Shown here one piece after another: positions 43,845 through 53,001 of a DNA stretch of 64,000 bases. The DNA is from Azophilus sp965221465 (GTDB taxonomy: Bacteria; Pseudomonadota; Gammaproteobacteria; Pseudomonadales; Azotimanducaceae). The DNA is taken from the NCBI GenBank assembly GCA_965221465.1, contig OZ244892.1, positions 3,286,001 through 3,350,000 on the forward strand. Reading direction: 5' to 3'. The first letter of the stretch is position 1; each line of letters begins with the position of its first letter. Both the position numbers and the translations under genes were made by a program. Below the pieces are notes generated by a model, which was not told the origin of the DNA, ran no database searches, and saw nothing but the letters and a program-made list of their open reading frames with translations.

Positions 43845-46032
43845 AGAAAGCGACCCGCAGCCCCGCTTCGATGGTGCGGCCCGGCTGAGGCACGAGATCC
43901 TTGACGATGGACGTGTGCAGCCGTTGCTCGTCGTCGGTCAGGTTTCGGCCCTGAACGAAAACCGTGACCGTCGTATCGTCCCACACGCCGGACCAGCCGA
44001 TGTAGGCCCGCAAGTCGTCGTAAGCGTCGGTTTCCAGCTCGAATTCGGCCACATCGTTCTGCTTGAAGGCCCGGGCGTAGTCGATGTCGACATCGAGGCT
44101 TGCCCAGTCGAGCGAGAAGCCCAATCCGGCCCGTTGCGGCGGAATCCTTGGCAGGTTGTCGTTACCGGATACGTCCAGTTCCGCCGAGACGATGTCGTAG
44201 AAGGCGTTGACTTCCAGGCTTCCCTCCTGCCAGAGCGCAACTGTAGCGGCAGCCTCCAGCTCCGCCCCCACAAAGGTGGCGTCGGCCTGACTGAACTGTC
44301 TTACATCCAGCTCGTCTTCTTCCTCGCCGGTGGCGCGCTGAAAGACGAAATCGCTGAATTCGGTGAAGTAGACGGTTCCACGCATAAGCCAGCGCTCGCC
44401 CCGGGCATCGAGGGATGCCGAGAGGTTTACGGCCTTCTCCTCATCGAGGTCAGGGTCGCCGATCTCGAAGCTTCTCGTGGCGAAGTGCGGACCGTTCGAA
44501 TACAACTCTTCGCCCACCGGGGCGCGAACGGAATAATCGGCGAGCAACCTGGCTCGCCAGATATCGCCGAGGGGTACGATCGCCCCCAGCGATGCGCTCA
44601 GGCCGCTGAATGTGTTGCTGCCGCCCGTAACCGGCTTGTGCTTCACCCGGTCGTAGCGGGCGCCGGCCTCCAGTTGAGCGGCGGAAAACGAACGCTCGCC
44701 GACCCAGAACAACCCCAAGGACCGGGTATCGACCGGCAGGGTGTAGGCTTCTTCAGCGACGACGGAGAATTCGCGGTCGCCGTACTGCACGCCGAAAGCG
44801 CCGTTCCAGCCGGCCCAGTCTCGGTGCGTCAACTCTGCGCGAGCCTCCCAGGCATCGTTTTCGAAGGCTGTTGCGACTTCTCCCGAGCCTTCGATTTCCT
44901 GATGTTCGTAGTCGTTGATGCCGAGCCGAAGATTGAGGTTGGCGAATCCCGGCAACGGGTCGACGAGGGCAGCCTCGATGTCGATTCGAGTCTGTTTCAG
45001 ATCGGCGATCGGCGTTCCCTCTTCGCCGTGTTCTTCTTCGCCGTGATCCTCTTCTTCTTCGTCGTGCCCCTCTTCCTCCTCTTCGTGGTCCTCGTCCTCG
45101 TCGCCGTGTTCTTCGTGCTCATGGGCGTGACCGGGAATTCCGTACTCGGACTCGATGCGGCTGACCGATACCCCTATGAACCCGCGTTCGCCCACGAACG
45201 AGAAGCCGGCAGCGCCCCCGTAGGTTTCCATGCCGCTACCCGGCACCGTGCCGAAGGCCGGTTCTTCCTCGTCTGCATGATCCTCCTCGCCCTCGTGGTC
45301 CTCTTCCTCTTCTTCGTGTTCCTCCTCTTCCTCTCCCTCGTGATCTTCGTCGCCGTGTTCCTCTTCCATGGCCATGAAGCGCGCCGACTCCGCATACCCT
45401 GGAATGTCGTAGTCGTCCCGTTCCCTTGCAAAGCCGTCGAGATGCCACGCGAAGCTGCCGCTGCCGCCGTCGAGCCGGAAAGAGCCGTTCCTGCCGTCGC
45501 CATTGTCACCTGCACGTACATCGAGCCTGCCGTCGATACCCTCGGGTACCTCGTGCGGTATGCGTCCGGTGTGCGTGTCCACCACACCGCCGATGGCGCC
45601 GGAACCGTAGAGCAGGGTTGCCGAACCCTTCAGGATTTCAACGCGGTCCGCAATGAACGGATCCACCGTCACCGCGTGGTCGCCGCTGCTGACGGAAACG
45701 TCGAGGGTATCGATGCGATCCTCGAGCACGCGCACCCGGGGCCCATCGAGGCCGTGAATGACGGGACGGCCGGCCGCGACGCCGAACGAACTGTTGTGTA
45801 TGCCCGGTTCGTTGCCCACGGTCGCCCCGATGCTGTCGGCGACCTTGCGGTCGAGTTCCTCGCCGGCCAGTACATCGCTGGCCTGGGCAATGCCCTCGGC
45901 CGAGAGCGGGTGGGCGATGACGAGGATTTCTTCCAGAACCGGGTCCGCGCGTTCCGGCGGGTCCTCTTCCGCGAATGCAAACACCGGCAGCAATCCGGCC
46001 AGTGCGAATGAAAACAGTTTGTTGAATTGCAT
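43843..46032 (-). CDS. TonB-dependent receptor with His/Glu-rich loops, ZnuD-like metal receptor
   Basis: The 729-residue outer-membrane receptor has a signal peptide (residues 1-20, ALAGLLPVFAFA), a plug domain with VLAGEELDRKVADSIGATVG and VIHGLDGPRVRVLEDRI, and a beta-barrel ending in RVAF with the terminal phenylalanine needed for assembly. Two extracellular loops are extreme runs of His, Glu and Asp (about residues 222-265 and 298-345), as in ZnuD-type zinc or cadmium receptors. It probably imports zinc with TonB. The stop codon lies in the terminus of a repeat. A small secreted-protein gene precedes it on the same strand. Confidence 0.88.
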   Translation of the reverse strand: MQFNKLFSFALAGLLPVFAFAEEDPPERADPVLEEILVIAHPLSAEGIAQASDVLAGEELDRKVADSIGATVGNEPGIHNSSFGVAAGRPVIHGLDGPRVRVLEDRIDTLDVSVSSGDHAVTVDPFIADRVEILKGSATLLYGSGAIGGVVDTHTGRIPHEVPEGIDGRLDVRAGDNGDGRNGSFRLDGGSGSFAWHLDGFARERDDYDIPGYAESARFMAMEEEHGDEDHEGEEEEEHEEEEEDHEGEEDHADEEEPAFGTVPGSGMETYGGAAGFSFVGERGFIGVSVSRIESEYGIPGHAHEHEEHGDEDEDHEEEEEGHDEEEEDHGEEEHGEEGTPIADLKQTRIDIEAALVDPLPGFANLNLRLGINDYEHQEIEGSGEVATAFENDAWEARAELTHRDWAGWNGAFGVQYGDREFSVVAEEAYTLPVDTRSLGLFWVGERSFSAAQLEAGARYDRVKHKPVTGGSNTFSGLSASLGAIVPLGDIWRARLLADYSVRAPVGEELYSNGPHFATRSFEIGDPDLDEEKAVNLSASLDARGERWLMRGTVYFTEFSDFVFQRATGEEEDELDVRQFSQADATFVGAELEAAATVALWQEGSLEVNAFYDIVSAELDVSGNDNLPRIPPQRAGLGFSLDWASLDVDIDYARAFKQNDVAEFELETDAYDDLRAYIGWSGVWDDTTVTVFVQGRNLTDDEQRLHTSIVKDLVPQPGRTIEAGLRVAF

Positions 46033-46096
46033 GAATGCCTCCTGACGACAAACGGGGCGGCTTCCGGGAGAGGCCGCGGTCTTTCGGTTTTGTCAG

Positions 46097-46390
46097 TCAG
46101 GAAAGCGGGGGTGCCCGGGAGAGGCTGTACTCGAACGGACGGGATACGAGGGGTGCGGCAACCATCCCGGGATAGTCCACCGCGGCCCAGGACTGCGCCT
46201 CGAGAGCGGGGCCGTTGGCGTCCGGGGCCACTGCCGAGCCGAAGACGCCACACAGTTGGCAGACGTCTTCCGGGACTGCGGTGTCATGCAGGTGTCGATC
46301 GGCAAGAACCTGGGCACTGCCAATCACGAGCGCAGCGACACCCACCAGCAAATGCAGCATTCGCCTGCAGCGATTCAATTGCTTCAGCAC
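46097..46390 (-). CDS. Small exported protein, DUF2946-like, upstream of the metal receptor
   Basis: The 97-residue product starts at a GTG preceded by GAGGAA at good spacing. An alternative ATG lies 10 codons inside. It has a signal or anchor segment (MLHLLVGVAALVIGSAQVLA) followed by RHLHDTAVPEDVCQLCGVFG. The histidines plus CxxC resemble DUF2946-type proteins found next to metal TonB receptors. The gene ends 65 bases before the receptor, so one operon is likely. A role in metal binding is inference. Confidence 0.6.
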   Translation of the reverse strand: MLKQLNRCRRMLHLLVGVAALVIGSAQVLADRHLHDTAVPEDVCQLCGVFGSAVAPDANGPALEAQSWAAVDYPGMVAAPLVSRPFEYSLSRAPPLS

Positions 46391-46721
46391 GACATGATTC
46401 CTCGGGCGCGAGAATAGCACAGATGAGCCACGCCATTGCTGCAAACAATTCCATCGATCGATCAGGCTCAGAATGGCCCAACCAGATCGCCGCCATCCCT
46501 GCTGTGAATACCGATGCACTGGCGCGAATGTCGCCGCGCGGTTTCCTTGCAGGCCACTCCCCCGCTCCCCCGCTCTGGACTGTCGGGCGCCCAGAAGTGC
46601 AGTCGAGCAAACCGGCCGCTCCCTGCGTTTTGCGCGACAGCGGCGACTCGGCTAGGGCGAGTTGCGATCCTCGAACGGGACATCTACTGTTATGCGAGGC
46701 AGCAGACCACCGGAGGGCAAC

Positions 46722-47129
46722 GTGCGCTGCGTCGGCGACATCCTGGAAGAGAAATCAGAAGAAGTTGTCTGGATCGGGCCGCTCGAGTCGGTCTTCGATG
46801 CACTAAAACTCATGAACGAGAAAAACATCGGCGCCGTGCTGGTGCAGATAGACGGCTATCTGGTCGGCATCCTGTCGGAGCGGGATTACATGCGCAAGGT
46901 GATCCTGGACATTCGCTCGTCCCAGAAGACCAAGGTCTCCGAGGTGATGACCCGCGACGTGGTGACCGTAACCCGGGAGGACACCATCGTTCATTGCATC
47001 GCCCTGACCCGAAAGCACCACGTGCGTCACCTGCCGGTGGTCGAGCACGGCAAGACCGTGGGCATGATTTCGCTGCGCGACCTCTTTCTCGACGTCATTC
47101 ATCAGAAGGTGGGCGACATCGTCGAGTAG
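46722..47129 (+). CDS. Tandem CBS-domain protein
   Basis: The 135-residue protein is two CBS motifs (VFDALKLMNEKNIGAVLV...GILSERDYMRKVI and VSEVMTRDVVTVTREDTIVHCIALTRKHHVRHLPVVE...GMISLRDL), which form a Bateman module that binds adenosyl ligands. A GTG start with GGAGGG just upstream is preferred. Upstream ATG codons at 46692 and 46662 lack such a site. Such solitary CBS proteins regulate partner enzymes or channels. Its 3' end overlaps the convergent peroxidase gene by 28 bases. Confidence 0.88.
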   Translation: MRCVGDILEEKSEEVVWIGPLESVFDALKLMNEKNIGAVLVQIDGYLVGILSERDYMRKVILDIRSSQKTKVSEVMTRDVVTVTREDTIVHCIALTRKHHVRHLPVVEHGKTVGMISLRDLFLDVIHQKVGDIVE

Positions 47130-48406
47130 TTCTCGGGCGACGCAAGCCATTCGGGCGCGACGGCCATGGGCGCGTCGAGGGCCGACAGGAACGCCTCCAG
47201 CCGCTTCAGTTCATACGGCAGCAGCGCCAGCGGTTTCGCTTCGTTGTGTCCGACAATGGCCGGCCGGGCCCGGTTGTAGTGATCGAGGATTTCACCAACG
47301 GTGCGCAGCTGCCCGGCGTGCATGTAGGGGCCGGTTCCGCCGAGGTTGCGCAACGACGGGGTCTTGCGCGCTCCTGCCAATGTTTCGCCCGTCTTTGCGA
47401 AACGCAGTTCCGCGCATTCGTCCGGCGTTGCGTCGCTGTATGCGCCGAGGCAATTGAACGGGTCGGCCCTGACGCTCGCGACACCGGCTACCCGCCCCTT
47501 GTCGGGGAGCTGTCCCGGAAAGGGCAGCACACCGGTGTTGTGAAACTCGTTGTTGGTGAACAGCGGCCCATTGTGGCATTCGAGGCAGCGGGCTTTGCCG
47601 ACAAACAGACGCAGCCCTTCGGTTTCGCGCCGTCCGAGTTCGGACCGCGTCGAGTCCCTGGTCTGCAGGCCTTCGACGTAGCGGTCGAACTCCGATTCGC
47701 CCGGCAACAAGAGCCGTTGGTACGCGCCGAGAGCCTTGCCCAGATTGACGAATACCCGCGTGATGGCTTCCCTGTCGGCCGGCGCCATTGCCGCCCAGTC
47801 TGCCTCGGAATTCGGGTCGCCGTTGGGGCCAGCGTTCTCCGGAAACCGGCCCCGGTCCGAGAGGTTCGGCAGCGGCCCGAACAGTTTCTGATACTGCTCG
47901 CGGTAAGCCTCGTCCTGCACGAGCACCATGGCCACTGTCACGCGGGCGGCCCCCTGCTCGAGGGGACTCTCCAGCGGACTGAGCGCCTGCGACCAGAGGC
48001 TGTCCTTGCGGCCGTCCCAGAAGAACCAGGGACTGTAGGCGGCGCCGACAAGACTCATCGTATTGAAATTGCCGATTTCCAGACCGACGGCTCTTGGCAG
48101 GTCTTCGGCAAACCGCATGGTCGGCCGATGGCAGGTGGCGCAGGAAACGAGCCCGTTTGCACTGAGGCGCATATCGAAGAACAGGCGGTGGCCGAGACGC
48201 TGCGCGCGGGGGTCGTCGGCCACCGAGTTGCCGGCATCCGGAGGCAATGGCGGCAGGTTGCCGAGCCAGAGCGATTGCAGCGCCAATCGTTCCTCGTCGG
48301 TCCAGGGCGCTTGGGGCGCTGGCGTGCGAAACCAGGCCCAGGTCACCGCCAGCAGCAGAATCATCGCGACGACCGCGGCCAGGTTGTGCAGGTAAGAGAT
48401 TCGCAC
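47102..48406 (-). CDS. Di-haem cytochrome c peroxidase / MauG family protein
   Basis: The 434-residue protein has an N-terminal membrane anchor or signal (LHNLAAVVAMILLLAVTWAW) and two c-type haem sites, SCATCHRP and RCLECHNG. The MauG/CCP arrangement is seen in FFDMRLSANG, FWDGRKDSL, KTPSLRNL and the C-terminal GPYMHAGQLRTVGEILDHYN. It acts in the periplasm, reducing peroxide or modifying a protein partner. The YtkA/FixH-like gene lies 134 bases upstream on the same strand, a pairing seen in other proteobacteria. Confidence 0.9.
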   Translation of the reverse strand: MRISYLHNLAAVVAMILLLAVTWAWFRTPAPQAPWTDEERLALQSLWLGNLPPLPPDAGNSVADDPRAQRLGHRLFFDMRLSANGLVSCATCHRPTMRFAEDLPRAVGLEIGNFNTMSLVGAAYSPWFFWDGRKDSLWSQALSPLESPLEQGAARVTVAMVLVQDEAYREQYQKLFGPLPNLSDRGRFPENAGPNGDPNSEADWAAMAPADREAITRVFVNLGKALGAYQRLLLPGESEFDRYVEGLQTRDSTRSELGRRETEGLRLFVGKARCLECHNGPLFTNNEFHNTGVLPFPGQLPDKGRVAGVASVRADPFNCLGAYSDATPDECAELRFAKTGETLAGARKTPSLRNLGGTGPYMHAGQLRTVGEILDHYNRARPAIVGHNEAKPLALLPYELKRLEAFLSALDAPMAVAPEWLASPENYSTMSPTF

Positions 48407-48540
48407 TCGAATTCTTGACGTCTTGCGCCTCTCCGTTCGGAGCCGGTTGGACTGGTCCCATTGGTTCGCGGGTTACGTTTGCAGACGAATCCAGCGTGCA
48501 CCCGGTCACCGCTTTCCTGTCGGGCTGGGGCATCGCCCCG

Positions 48541-48972
48541 TCAGAGTTTCAACTTCACCGTCAACGAGTCTTCGACATCGAACGCCTCGATTTCGATCAC
48601 CACTTCCCAGGCGCCACCCATGTGGAACCGCATGCCTTCGATGCGGTAGTTGCCCTGACCCAGATCGGCTGTCACCTGCGGCGCCGTCGGCAGCCCGTGA
48701 TCGTGCTGCGGCATGCCGCCGGATACCCTGATCTGCGCACCTTCGATCGGCTCGCCTGCGGCGCTGGCGACGTGAATGTCCCAGGCGTGCATGCGATTGA
48801 TGACCAGCGGTTGCAATGAACTCGACCAGGAAACCCGATAGCGGCCTCGATCGGTCGGAGCGGCAACCGCCGGTTCGGGATCGTAAGTAGCCCCAAGCGC
48901 GAGCCCCTGAGGAACCGCCCACAGGCCCCCGCAAAGGCAGAGACAAAGACCGATCGAAAGCACTCGCCACAT
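48541..48972 (-). CDS. YtkA/FixH-like secreted beta-sandwich protein
   Basis: The 143-residue protein has a signal peptide (LSIGLCLCLCGGLWAVPQGLA) and a beta-rich domain with GRYRVSWSSSL, HAWDIHVASAAGEPIEGAQI and GGMPQHDHGLPTAPQVT. The last resembles the metal-site loop of YtkA-like proteins. MGGAWEVVIEIEA closes the domain. It is probably a periplasmic copper or haem-related accessory to the peroxidase that follows. Between it and the next gene upstream (48973-49168) nothing is recognised. Confidence 0.7.
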   Translation of the reverse strand: MWRVLSIGLCLCLCGGLWAVPQGLALGATYDPEPAVAAPTDRGRYRVSWSSSLQPLVINRMHAWDIHVASAAGEPIEGAQIRVSGGMPQHDHGLPTAPQVTADLGQGNYRIEGMRFHMGGAWEVVIEIEAFDVEDSLTVKLKL

Positions 48973-49168
48973 CGCAACGCGAGGCTATCACGATCCGGGC
49001 GGGTTTGAACGGGTGCGCCCGTCAATCGCAACGAAACCGATGGCCGCGCTCTCGCCGCACGCTCGACGTGCTGTGAACCACCGTACGCGCGCCTGCTCGG
49101 CACATCCGGTGCTTACGCTGCTCTTGCCAGCCTCACCACCTCCATTGGCGACCGGGTCGGACCGGGCC

Positions 49169-49474
49169 TCAGGCCATGACCCCGTTGGGGATGGCCGGCT
49201 TCAGGTCGGGGAGATAGACTGGCTGACCGCCTTCGATCGAGCAACCGAGCAGGGTCGTCTGCCGGAAGGGGTTGTCGACGCGGTCGTCATTGGGGATGAG
49301 CTTGCCGTCTTCGATGCCGCCGAAACAGATGTTCCCCCGGCGCGAGTCGGAAACGGTATCGGGGGTCGCGGCGCCATCGACCGCCCCGGTTTCGTCGGCA
49401 GTTGCCAGCGAGCAGCCGGCGAGCGACAAGGCGCATCCGCAAACCAGTGAACGAAGGTGCCGGGCGACGGGCAT
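49169..49474 (-). CDS. Putative small lipoprotein
   Basis: The 101-residue protein from MPVARHLRSLVCG has a lipobox (ALSLAGC) after a hydrophobic stretch, so it should be lipid-anchored. The mature part (GNICFGGIEDGKLIPNDDRVDNPFRQTTLLGCSIEGG) has two cysteines and no recognised domain. A start 10 codons further up is less consistent with a signal peptide. It is divergent from the APC permease. Confidence 0.5.
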   Translation of the reverse strand: MPVARHLRSLVCGCALSLAGCSLATADETGAVDGAATPDTVSDSRRGNICFGGIEDGKLIPNDDRVDNPFRQTTLLGCSIEGGQPVYLPDLKPAIPNGVMA

Positions 49475-49557
49475 TTCAGCACTCCAACAACAACCGTCCG
49501 CCACCTTATGAACGTTTCGTTACAGTTTTGTGACACAGGACACCAGGATCGCACTCG

Positions 49558-50895
49558 GTGAAAGAACCGCATTCGCAGGATGGAAAACCCGCCGGTTTCA
49601 GCCCGGCAACGGCCGTTGCCGTGGTCGTTGCCAACATGATCGGCACCGGCGTATTCACCAGCCTCGGTTTTCAACTGCTCGAGATTCAGTCCGGCTTCGC
49701 GATCCTGATGCTGTGGGCGGTTGGCGGTGTCGCCGCGCTTTGCGGCGCGCTCTGCTACGCCGAACTGGGGGCGGCCCTGCCGCGGTCCGGAGGCGAATAC
49801 AACTTTCTCGGCCGCATCTACCACCCCGCTGCGGGCTTCGTCTCCGGCTGGATATCGGCCACCGTCGGCTTCGCCGCCCCCACGGCGCTCGCGGCAATCA
49901 CCTTCGGCGCCTACCTGTCCTCCGTATTCGACGCGCTCTCACCGGTGCCCTGCGCCAGCGTCCTCGTGGTCGTCCTCACCCTGGTGCACATGGGTCACCG
50001 GCGGGGGAGCGGCGCCGTCCAGCGCTGGTTCACCGGCCTGAAGGTCGCCTTCATTGTCGTCTTCTGCCTGGTGGTTCTCCGGCAGGCGGGCGACGGTCAG
50101 CCCATATCCTTCCTTCCGGAACGCGGCGACGGCGCCCTGCTCACCGGCGGCGCCTTTGCGGTCGCGCTCATCTACGTCAGCTACGCGTACACCGGCTGGA
50201 ATGCGGTCACCTATCTTTCCAGTGAATTGCGGGAGCCCCAGCGCGTACTCCCGGTGGTGCTGGCCCTGGGAACGGCGGCAGTCGCAATCCTTTACATCCT
50301 GCTGAATTTCACCTTTCTATACGCGGCGCCAATCGAAGCCATGAAGGGGAAACTCGACGTGGGTTATGTCGCCGCCCGGCACGTCTTCGGCGAACGGGGC
50401 GCCGACATCATGGGCCTGTCCCTCGCCCTGCTGCTGATCTCCACGGTCAGCGCGATGATCATGGCCGGGCCGCGGGTGCTGCAGGTAATCGGCGAGGACT
50501 TCCGGGCATTCCGGCCGCTGGCGCGAACCAACGCCGACGGCATGCCGTCCGTGGCGGTTGCGGCTCAGTCCGTACTGGCACTGGCATTCATCTGGACTGC
50601 ATCGTTCGAGTCGATACTGGTGTTCGCGGGGTTCACCCTGGGCTCGAGCACCTTTCTCACCGTGGCCGGTCTGTTCGTGCTGCGAATCAGGCAACCGGCG
50701 CTGCCGAGGCCGTACCGGCTTACCGCCTATCCCATCCCGGCACTGGTTTATCTCGCGGTCACCGGCTGGACACTGACCTACATTCTAATGGAACGACCGC
50801 AGGAAGCCCTGTGGGGTCTCGCGCTGGTGGGCGCCGGCGCCGCTTTCTACGGATTGACGCGGCTGCTGCAGAACCCGGCCGCCCGGAAGCGTTAA
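49558..50895 (+). CDS. APC-superfamily amino acid permease
   Basis: The 445-residue protein starts at GTG and has 12 hydrophobic spans. The substrate-binding first helix has ANMIGTGVFTSLG, the family Gly-rich unwinding motif, and helix 3 follows ALCYAELGAALPRSGGEYNFL. It should exchange or import amino acids. No biosynthetic genes flank it that would indicate a substrate. It is followed by a composite repeat. Confidence 0.9.
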   Translation: MKEPHSQDGKPAGFSPATAVAVVVANMIGTGVFTSLGFQLLEIQSGFAILMLWAVGGVAALCGALCYAELGAALPRSGGEYNFLGRIYHPAAGFVSGWISATVGFAAPTALAAITFGAYLSSVFDALSPVPCASVLVVVLTLVHMGHRRGSGAVQRWFTGLKVAFIVVFCLVVLRQAGDGQPISFLPERGDGALLTGGAFAVALIYVSYAYTGWNAVTYLSSELREPQRVLPVVLALGTAAVAILYILLNFTFLYAAPIEAMKGKLDVGYVAARHVFGERGADIMGLSLALLLISTVSAMIMAGPRVLQVIGEDFRAFRPLARTNADGMPSVAVAAQSVLALAFIWTASFESILVFAGFTLGSSTFLTVAGLFVLRIRQPALPRPYRLTAYPIPALVYLAVTGWTLTYILMERPQEALWGLALVGAGAAFYGLTRLLQNPAARKR

Positions 50896-50932
50896 GCGCG
50901 GCTTGCGATTACCGTCGCGTTTCGAAATCAAA

Positions 50933-51235
50933 CCGGCAGGAGAGCCTTCAGCCGGGGAGCGCGAGGGGATTCCCTTTTCACGGAAAAAATTTTCAACTTA
51001 TTGATTTTAAAGCATTAACTGACGCGGAGAGCCGTTGCTTCGATCCGGCCCCGAGAACCGGTATGCGGTACGTGCATCCGGCGCACCAGGCGGAGATGCT
51101 TACCGCGACGATGGGCGCAAGCACAAGCCCAAACAGCGCCGGATACACGCACCGCACACCGATTCTCTCCCAGCGGTTGGCGGGTGTTCCCTGCGCATCG
51201 GCGTCCGCAGCAGGCAGTTGGTGACGGATGCGGGT
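50933..51235 (+). repeat. Composite repeat: module A nested in module B (copy 6)
   Basis: The block opens with GAGAGCCTTCAGCCGGGGAG and GCGCGAGGGGATTCCC of module B, then switches at about 50985 to a reversed module A (AACTTATTGATTTTAAAGCA at 50996-51015). That continues to GGCGGGTGTTCCCTGCG near 51195, where module B resumes as CATCGGCGTCCGCAGCAG and GTTGGTGACGGATGCGGGT. Stem arms of A are at 51053-51084 and 51136-51167. The remainder of the gap up to 51588 contains no gene or recognisable site beyond short shadow frames. Confidence 0.85.
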
Positions 51236-51588
51236 CAGCTCCCCGATCGGTGGTCACGATCCTGACCGGGTCAACTTTTGCACTCGGACCGCTGGCTTGG
51301 CGGGCCGGGGCAACGCCGTCTCGGTCACGGATCTTTGGCTGCGTCCCGCCAACGAACGTGCTAAAAGACGGTGTCGCCGCACAATCTGGCTGGAATTCGG
51401 GGAAGGAACCCTTGACGGTACTGGCGGAAATCCGGGCTGAGGCCCGGCTACGACAGACAGTCGATCGTCCGCATGGCACACCCGGGACAGGGCCGGCTGC
51501 GGTCGGCTGCAACGACATCGTCGCGGGTGTGCCCCGACTGCCGGATTCACCATTGCGTTGCTGGCCGCAGACGCGGTAGGGAGAAGAC

Positions 51589-53001
51589 ATGGGCGACGAA
51601 ATTCCCCGCCGGCATTTCAACGCGGAGGACTTCAGCATCTTCCGGTTTCGTCTCGACGAAGAGACCAGATTGCTCGCCGAGCAGTTCGCTTCGTCCCGCT
51701 TCAGCCGGCGGGGCGACATCGCCGGGTTCGAACTCGAAGCCTGGCTGGTGGACCCCGAGGGCAATCCCCTGCCGAAGAACCACGACTTTCTCGAACGGTT
51801 GAACAACCCGCTGGTGGTGCCGGAACTTGCCAGCTTCAACGTGGAGTTGAACGGCAGCCCCACCGCCCTGGCGGGCCGCACCTTCACGCGGCTGCGAGAC
51901 GAACTGGCGGCGACCTGGCAAGCCTGCCAGGAAACCGCCGAGGCGATGGGCTGTCACCTGGTGACCGTGGGCATCCTGCCCACCATCCGCGACGCCCTGC
52001 TGAATTCGGACCACATGTCGAAAATGGTCCGTTACCAGGCCCTGAACGACCGGGTGATGGCGCTTCGCGACGGCAAGCCGCTGCATCTGCAGATCGAAGG
52101 CGGCGCCGGCCTTGACATGTTGCACCCCGACGTGATGCTGGAAGCGGCGGCGACATCTTTTCAGATACACCTGCAGTGCAAGCCCGAAAACGCCGTCAGG
52201 GATTTCAATGCTTCCATGGTTGCTTCAGCCCCGATGGTCGCGGTCTCCGCCAACTCTCCGACCCTGTTCGGCCGCTCGCTGTGGGACGAGACGCGCATCC
52301 CGCTTTTCGAGCAGGCCGTCGACGTCGGCGGCCACTATCCCAAGCGTGTGGGATTCGGCAACGGCTTCGCGGAGCAATCCATGCTCGAGCTATTCCTGGA
52401 GAACCAGGAAAACCACCCGATCCTGATGCCCTACGTCAACGACAGTTCACCGAACGAGTTCAGCCACGCGCGCTTTCACAACGGCACCATCTGGCGCTGG
52501 AACCGGCCGCTGATCGGTTTTGACCACGACGGCCAGGTTCACCTGCGCATCGAGCACCGGGTCGTTCCTGCCGGGCCGACCATCAGGGACTGCGTTGCCA
52601 ATGCCGCCCTGTTCTACGGGCTCGTACGAGGGTTCGGGCTCATGAACGAACCCGTCGAGACACGGATGACCTTCGAGACTGCCAGAGACAATTTTTACAA
52701 CGCAGCGCGCTACGGGCTCGGCGCCAGGGTGGGCTGGAATGGGGGCGAGATCGGTATTCGCGAATTGTTGCTCGAAGAGCTGTTGCCGTTGGCCCGCCGG
52801 GGCCTCGCAAGCTATGGCATTCCGGAGCCCGAAATCGAGGAGTACCTGGGCATCGTCGAGGCCCGCGTCGACTCCACTCAGAATGGCGCCGCCTGGCAGA
52901 AACGCTGGATAGCGCGCAACGGCATGCACGCCAACGATCTGGTCCTCGACTACATTCGCCTGCAGGAGCAGGGCGACCCCGTACATACGTGGCCGCTGTG
53001 A
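51589..53001 (+). CDS. GCS2-type carboxylate-amine (glutamate-cysteine-like) ligase
   Basis: The 470-residue protein belongs to the glutamate-cysteine ligase family 2, distinct from the type-1 GshA at 22742. Marks are GFELEAWLVDPEGNPLPKN (substrate and metal glutamates), ASFNVELNGSP, SFQIHLQC and LRIEHRVVPAGPT. Such enzymes form amide bonds to glutamate-like acids. It overlaps the next gene, an M14-type deacylase, by GTGA, so the pair probably acts on one gamma-glutamyl or N-acyl metabolite. The product is unknown. Confidence 0.85.
   Translation: MGDEIPRRHFNAEDFSIFRFRLDEETRLLAEQFASSRFSRRGDIAGFELEAWLVDPEGNPLPKNHDFLERLNNPLVVPELASFNVELNGSPTALAGRTFTRLRDELAATWQACQETAEAMGCHLVTVGILPTIRDALLNSDHMSKMVRYQALNDRVMALRDGKPLHLQIEGGAGLDMLHPDVMLEAAATSFQIHLQCKPENAVRDFNASMVASAPMVAVSANSPTLFGRSLWDETRIPLFEQAVDVGGHYPKRVGFGNGFAEQSMLELFLENQENHPILMPYVNDSSPNEFSHARFHNGTIWRWNRPLIGFDHDGQVHLRIEHRVVPAGPTIRDCVANAALFYGLVRGFGLMNEPVETRMTFETARDNFYNAARYGLGARVGWNGGEIGIRELLLEELLPLARRGLASYGIPEPEIEEYLGIVEARVDSTQNGAAWQKRWIARNGMHANDLVLDYIRLQEQGDPVHTWPL

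Noticed and set aside
45000..45380. Tandem GAA/GAG-rich low-complexity DNA as a repeat or CRISPR-like array
   Set aside because: It is in frame within the TonB receptor and encodes its His/Glu-rich loops; there are no regular spacers.
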